Assembly: GCA_013400155.1 (NCBI GenBank)
Contig: VXBM01000668.1
Coordinates: 67,675 to 131,674 of the forward strand
DNA length: 64,000 nt
DNA from: Helopsaltes ochotensis
Taxonomy: Eukaryota > Chordata > Aves > Passeriformes > Locustellidae
Direction of reading: 5' to 3'
Part shown: in pieces, positions 60,301-64,000 of the stretch
How positions within the stretch are numbered: the stretch's first letter is position 1
Layout of the letters: the number at the start of each line of letters is the position of its first letter
Position numbers and translations under genes: made by a program
Notes under the pieces: model-generated
Databases searched by the model: none
The model's input: the letters and a program-made list of their open reading frames with translations, nothing else
What the model was told of the DNA's origin: nothing

Positions 60301-62616
60301 TAGGCGTGTGATGGATTTACAAGTGGGGCAGAAGTAACTAAAGGCAGGGTGTTTACATAGGAAGGGATTAGGGCAGAGAACAGAACAAGGACGATAAAAG
60401 ACAGTGATAAGACATGCAAATGATGTAGCCAAAGCTGTTCAGGTAACTTGAGTAGCCCAACATGACTACTGCATACTGGAGGACAATACATCAAGCCTAT
60501 TCTGAGCACACCAGACACATCTGAGTCGATTCTGTAGTCTGACAGAGGGGGGTAAGGAGGCCATTGCCTGGCTAGCAAGGTAACACCCAGGATGGACTAA
60601 TCATGCATCCCAACAGAATGTGTCAGTGCCCATTACAGCCTAATGGCACAGAGTTGCCTTCCACTGCACTTCAATACAAAATCAAAACTGCTTGCCCTTG
60701 CAGACCTTGGTACATAGCCTGTAACACTGCAAGGACACTTGCCTGGGTTATGGCACTACCTATCCATCTTTTTGGGCATATCTAAAAAACCTTCAGCTTT
60801 AAAACCAAACAAAACTTAAAGAAAAAAAAACAAAACAAGCCAAACAAAAACACCCAACAAAAACCAAACCTGAACTCTCACCATACATTTCTGGACTGAA
60901 TTAAAATGATGTGTCAATTTTCCAGATTAAACACATTTACAGTGTAAGTATGTAAAAATATGAATTGCAGTGCATTGTTGCAGAAAAATAGCAAAAAACA
61001 GAGGAAATGAGGTGAAAATTATAAACTGTTGAACTGTGTGCTGTGTCTCTCCCATTGCTTTTTAGTATGTTTCTGAAGAATCACTCTATTTGTACGGCTA
61101 TCCTAGAGGTAGTATCCTAGAGGTAGTCTCAGCGCAATTTTGATCTACTTGAGCAGCTGGGTTTAACTTCAGAGATTGGCTCTGCTTTATAAAGGAGACT
61201 GCATGAGGAGACAACGATGGCAGAGGTTCTTGCATCCCCAGCATTCCCTCAGTCTACACTCATTCTTTTCTTCCTTAAGAGTAAATGAAACCCTACAGAT
61301 CAAACTCAGCAAAACAGGCCATGGGATCAGTGACTATAAATCATCACTGCTATGATAAGACCAACACAGAAGCCATAAGTGCAGACACATCCTAAATTAC
61401 TGCCCCAACAAGAGCCTCAAAAGAGACACAATTAAAATTGCCATAAATAAAGTTTGACAGAGATCATTTAAAATACTCAGTGTATCTGAGAATAATTCTT
61501 TCATATTCTTATTCACCCTGAAAAAATTTTGGCCAATAATCAAAACAATAAAGAACATCTGAGAATAGACCTATTTTTATGTGCATTCTAAAACACATTC
61601 TAAGTTATTCAGGAAAATAATCTTGTTGGAAATCAACTAGGTGTTTAACATTCATATAGTTTATTCTGAAAATTAAAAGGGTAAACTAAATTTAACACAC
61701 TTAAATGAACGTAAGCATCTAGTAAAAAAACTTTCATTTTTTCATATATATTAGTTAAAACAAACCCACTAAAATAGAAAGCAGCACATTACAGTTTCTT
61801 GCCAATTAGCAACAGGATACACTGAGATTGTGAGCATATACTATGCATGTACAGTCCCAACAAATTGCTGCTTTCAAGAAAGTTCTAGAGCTTATTTTTG
61901 AAATACAGGAGATAATAAACAATTTTTGAATGGAAGACTGAAAGTTGTTTTTCACACTAACTCAGTTAAAATGTGTATTCTTACATTTAAAATAAAGTTA
62001 ACTCTGTATACAGAAACAGAAAATGCAGGACTGTGTAGAGGGCCTAATTATATAATTTTTTCTTTTAGTTTTGGTCTGCCTGGCTGTTTTCATTCAAAGA
62101 TATATTTACACGAAGAGTTATGGACCTTCCAGTGGCTGGAAAGGCATTAACTTTCATTAAGAAAACTAAATCCAAAACAACTTCAGATGCTTGATTCATG
62201 GAGAATCAACATTTCCTCAATTGCCTGCAAAGCTCTCTATTCTAATGAAGTAATTTTAATGCCAAGTTTTCTATTGCAACAGACACAGTTATTAAAATAA
62301 AACATGTGTGACACTCTCTCTACATAGGATGGTTTTCTATTCTAAACAACAGTCTTACATCCTAGTTAGAGAAGCACAATTTATTGGTAAGACCATACAA
62401 GTAAATACATGAAACTACTAGGAATCTCAGTTTGCATAATTCTTCTACTTTTTTTTTTTTTACAAAAACGTCAACGTTTCAAAAATGGTAACTACTCGAA
62501 TGTAAGTTTGATGTACATCTCTACTTACATCTTCAGCTTTTGAACCTTGATCCTGTAAAGATTTTTGCAGTTCTTCAACCTGGGACTGTACTTCCAGAAG
62601 TCTCTGATTTACCAGT
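51246..62616 (-). CDS. HOOK3: HOOK3, dynein adaptor (last seven coding exons)
   Basis: Seven - strand exons join in frame: 62616-62529, 57449-57415, 56620-56538, 55258-55158, 53127-53023, 52918-52847, 51386-51246. They encode the last 207 residues, ending QPATAR and TAG (51248-51246). The sequence is heptad-rich coiled coil (LVNQRLLEVQSQVEELQ, LRKKEEEMKQMEERYKKY) followed by the KEYEKTKSQREMEEK and SAWYNMGMTLHKKAAEDR tail. These and the VIRTLDPKQNQGAAPEI segment identify HOOK3 rather than HOOK1 or HOOK2. HOOK3 links dynein-dynactin to cargo; the N-terminal Hook domain binds dynein and the C-terminal region binds the FTS/FHIP complex. Only the C-terminal part is visible; the N-terminal exons lie to the right of the window. 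No frameshift or premature stop was seen. Confidence 0.95.
52847..52918 (-). CDS. HOOK3: HOOK3 coding exon (KEYEKTKSQREMEEK segment)
   Basis: Exactly 24 codons in phase 0, from KEYEKT to SAWYNM. The acceptor is gttttatag and the donor is ATG|GTAAGA. This is among the most conserved stretches of Hook C-terminal tails. Confidence 0.95.
53023..53127 (-). CDS. HOOK3: HOOK3 coding exon (VIRTLDPKQNQ segment)
   Basis: Exactly 35 codons in phase 0, ending ...RMFHSLE. The acceptor is ttttctcttgcag. The donor GAG|GTAGTA lacks the usual G at +5, so it is weak. The next intron is only 104 nt. Confidence 0.94.
53871..54226 (+). mobile_element. CR1 LINE, 3' fragment in HOOK3 intron
   Basis: About 355 bp. 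It begins in the gaggagaggctgagggg region and ends at CTAAATGATTCTGTGATTCTA. The interior part tgccatggtctagttaacac is typical of CR1 3' ends. Opposite in direction to HOOK3. Confidence 0.92.
54341..54388. repeat. A-rich simple sequence
   Basis: A/C-only stretch with a run of ten A, of aacaaaaccaaaacc type, in a HOOK3 intron. Confidence 0.7.
55158..55258 (-). CDS. HOOK3: HOOK3 coding exon (LKIEELQEALRKK segment)
   Basis: 101 nt. It starts with CA finishing Ser, then 33 codons ending ...YLEKAKS, with donor AGT|GTAAGT. The acceptor is a pyrimidine-poor tgacataaag. Strongly charged coiled-coil sequence. Confidence 0.93.
56236..56308 (+). mobile_element. CR1 LINE, terminal fragment
   Basis: The last ~70 bp of a CR1: gagactagatgatttttaag through ccatggttctatgattt. 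Weaker similarity may extend left to about 56160. It lies in the intron just before the LKIEELQ exon of HOOK3. Confidence 0.75.
56331..56356. repeat. 13-bp tandem duplication
   Basis: Two identical adjacent copies of ttcctaaatgcat, just after a CR1 3' end. Confidence 0.9.
56538..56620 (-). CDS. HOOK3: HOOK3 coding exon (EKLHEANNELQKK segment)
   Basis: 83 nt with acceptor tttataacag and donor T|GTGAGT. It begins with the T that completes a Leu codon and ends one base into a Ser codon. It reads ...DLEPRCNNS; the mammalian protein has Phe where this has Cys, from memory. Confidence 0.94.
57415..57449 (-). CDS. HOOK3: HOOK3 35-nt microexon
   Basis: Acceptor ctattttag, 35 coding nt (SVLLKKKLEEH plus CT of a split Leu codon), donor GTAAGT. 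It starts in phase 0 and joins the next exon to read KLEEHLEKLHEANNEL, the expected HOOK3 order. Confidence 0.9.
60006..60185 (-). mobile_element. CR1 LINE, 3' fragment
   Basis: Reverse-complemented CR1 3' end: the + strand reads ttggaagggacttttaaagg, then cctggccttgaatattccac and catccacaacttccctgggc. About 180 bp, same direction as HOOK3. The octamer terminus is eroded. Confidence 0.9.
60801..60870. repeat. A/C-rich simple sequence
   Basis: Seventy bases nearly free of G and T (aaaacaaaaccaaac-like), in a HOOK3 intron. Confidence 0.7.
61099..61126. repeat. 14-bp tandem duplication
   Basis: Two identical adjacent copies of tatcctagaggtag. A recent slippage or duplication event. Confidence 0.9.
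62529..62616 (-). CDS. HOOK3: HOOK3 coding exon (coiled coil, LVNQRLLEVQ segment)
   Basis: Read on the - strand: acceptor ttttttcctag, one base completing a split codon (Arg, from recollection of the family), then 29 codons to ...SKAED, and donor GTAAGT. All residues fit a coiled coil. Confidence 0.94.
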
Positions 62617-62922
62617 CTAGGAAAAAAGACAATATTTGCTTTTCAGAAAAAAATCAAACTGCAAGAGGAAGTCTCAGATTTTTATTGTCCAGTGCTTTCA
62701 GATAATCTACACAAAAAAAATGCAATACCGTAAATTAGGCACAAAAAAATTACAGCAGTTCCAGAGATTGTAACATCCAGATGTTCATCCAGGACGTTCT
62801 CATATTCCTCAGGGACAACATAAATGCATACATGTAGAAATTAATTCTACATACATGAAGGAAGACCTTTTAACAGTCAGTTTTACTGTGTGAGAGCAGC
62901 TATCTTATGCTTTTACACTGTT

Positions 62923-64000
62923 ACAGAACCCTATAAACCTTTAGGTTGGAAGGGATGTCCACAGGTTGCCTAGATCCAACCTCCTTCTTAAAGCAGGTGC
63001 ACTTACAGCAGATTGCTAGGAACCATATCCAGTACCAGGTTTGAACACTTGTAAGGACAAGTCTAACAGTCTCTTTGGGTTTGTCTTTGAGAGTTCAGAC
63101 CCATACTCTGCATTTTGTCTCTTGTCATTCCACTAATAATTTCTTGAGAACAGCCCAAATCTGCCTTCTTTCTACCCTCCCATCAGACAGATGCAGTTCA
63201 CAGTACACTCTCCTCTATGTCACCTTTTCCTTGGCCTGGACAAACCCAGGTCTCAGTTTAATCCCACTTATTACACATTCATTCCAGTGTCTCTCATCTT
63301 AGCAATATTCTGCTGCACTTCTACACATCCACATCTCTCTGGTACTGGGGAATCCACAATTAAATGCTCTGTCCAGATGTGATAAGTACTGATAAGAGGT
63401 GAAGAATCATTTTCCCAGACTGACTGCCTGCACTTCAGTGAGGACAGTCCAGATCCCAGTCAACTGCAAGCTCCCCAGATAACATCCTCCTTTGCCCCTC
63501 ACTAAGGACTCCAGGGAATTTGCAGCAGAGCTGCTCCATAGCTAGGGACAGGGATCCAGTAAGTTCATTTCTCTGGACTGTTGAGCTCCTCTGAATAACA
63601 GCTTTCCCTTTCAGGACATCCCAAAGTAGTGCCATTCTCCAACTTGCTAAGAGTGTAGCCCCTCTCATGACTGAAGTTAATAAAAGTGATGAACAGCACT
63701 GGTACTGGTACTGATGACCGAGGAACTGGTTGCCAGCTGGGTTTCATTTCACTGATAATACTACTTTAGGCTCAGCTGTCTGATCTCTGTCCAATCAATT
63801 TTTTTTGCTCACTTTACTGTCCACTTATTTGGTTTATATCTAGCCATTCTGAACATAAGGATACCATGGGACACTTTATCAATGGCTTAGCTAAAGCTAA
63901 GTACTGCACTCTGTTTCACCTTTCTTCACACATGCAGTCATTTCATTGTCAAGACAACTAGATTAGTTATGCATAATTTGTTCTGAATTAATTCATGTTG
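62923..64000 (-). mobile_element. Old CR1-like LINE running off the window end
   Basis: The + strand starts with a reverse-complemented CR1 3' end (accctataaacctttaggtt, aagcaggtgcacttacagca). Further right, weaker similarity to reverse-transcriptase sequence appears (gatgaacagcactggtactg near 63690; ggataccatgggacactt near 63860). It is strongly diverged and broken, and the middle part (63100-63650) is only loosely matched. It is in the HOOK3 intron upstream of the LVNQRLL exon. Confidence 0.7.

Larger units (their letters stand above)
57450..62528 (-). other. HOOK3: HOOK3 intron before the 35-nt exon
   Basis: 5079 nt with a GTAAGT donor at 62528 and a TTTTAG acceptor at 57450. It contains a short CR1 3' fragment (60006-60185), an A/C-rich simple stretch (60801-60870), a 14-bp tandem duplication (61099-61126) and an unassigned, less AT-rich block at 60186-60780. 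Confidence 0.85.

Overview
The window is nuclear DNA from a vertebrate, very probably a bird. It carries two large spliced genes, canonical splice sites, and many fragments of CR1 retrotransposons whose 3' ends show the avian-type ATTCTRTG terminus, plus two LTRs of a kind I recognise from bird genomes. The species cannot be fixed from the sequence.

Region by region. Positions 1-12447 are intron 1 of KCMF1; its first exon, which should encode only about five residues, lies upstream of the window. KCMF1 runs on the + strand with coding exons 2-7 at 12448-12615, 19629-19768, 26265-26366, 30110-30284, 32375-32657 and 33522-33783. Their frames join without any indel and give residues 6-381 of a 381-residue protein. 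The 3' UTR extends to about 35756 and contains a 77-nt T run. Positions 35757-40255 are the intergenic space, with a decayed TGTGCC-type minisatellite and a complete-looking LTR. Positions 40256-51245 look like one very long 3' UTR of HOOK3 on the - strand. HOOK3 follows with its last seven coding exons between 62616 and 51246; the rest of the gene lies beyond the right edge. The two genes are arranged tail to tail.

KCMF1 is a ZZ-type and C2H2 zinc-finger ubiquitin ligase that works with UBR4 and RAD6-type E2 enzymes. HOOK3 is a dynein-dynactin adaptor with a long coiled coil. No functional link between the two is known to me; they are simply neighbours here.

The most unusual feature is KCMF1 intron 4. 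It is a U12-type AT-AC intron: donor ATATCCTT directly after codon Leu142, a branch-site match TTTCTTAAC, and an AC acceptor. Just inside it are an in-frame stop, an AATAAA followed by a GU-rich stretch, and two back-to-back perfect hairpins. Together these could make an intronically polyadenylated short form carrying only the zinc fingers. I found no tRNA, rRNA, CRISPR array or prokaryotic-style system, and no intact mobile-element gene.
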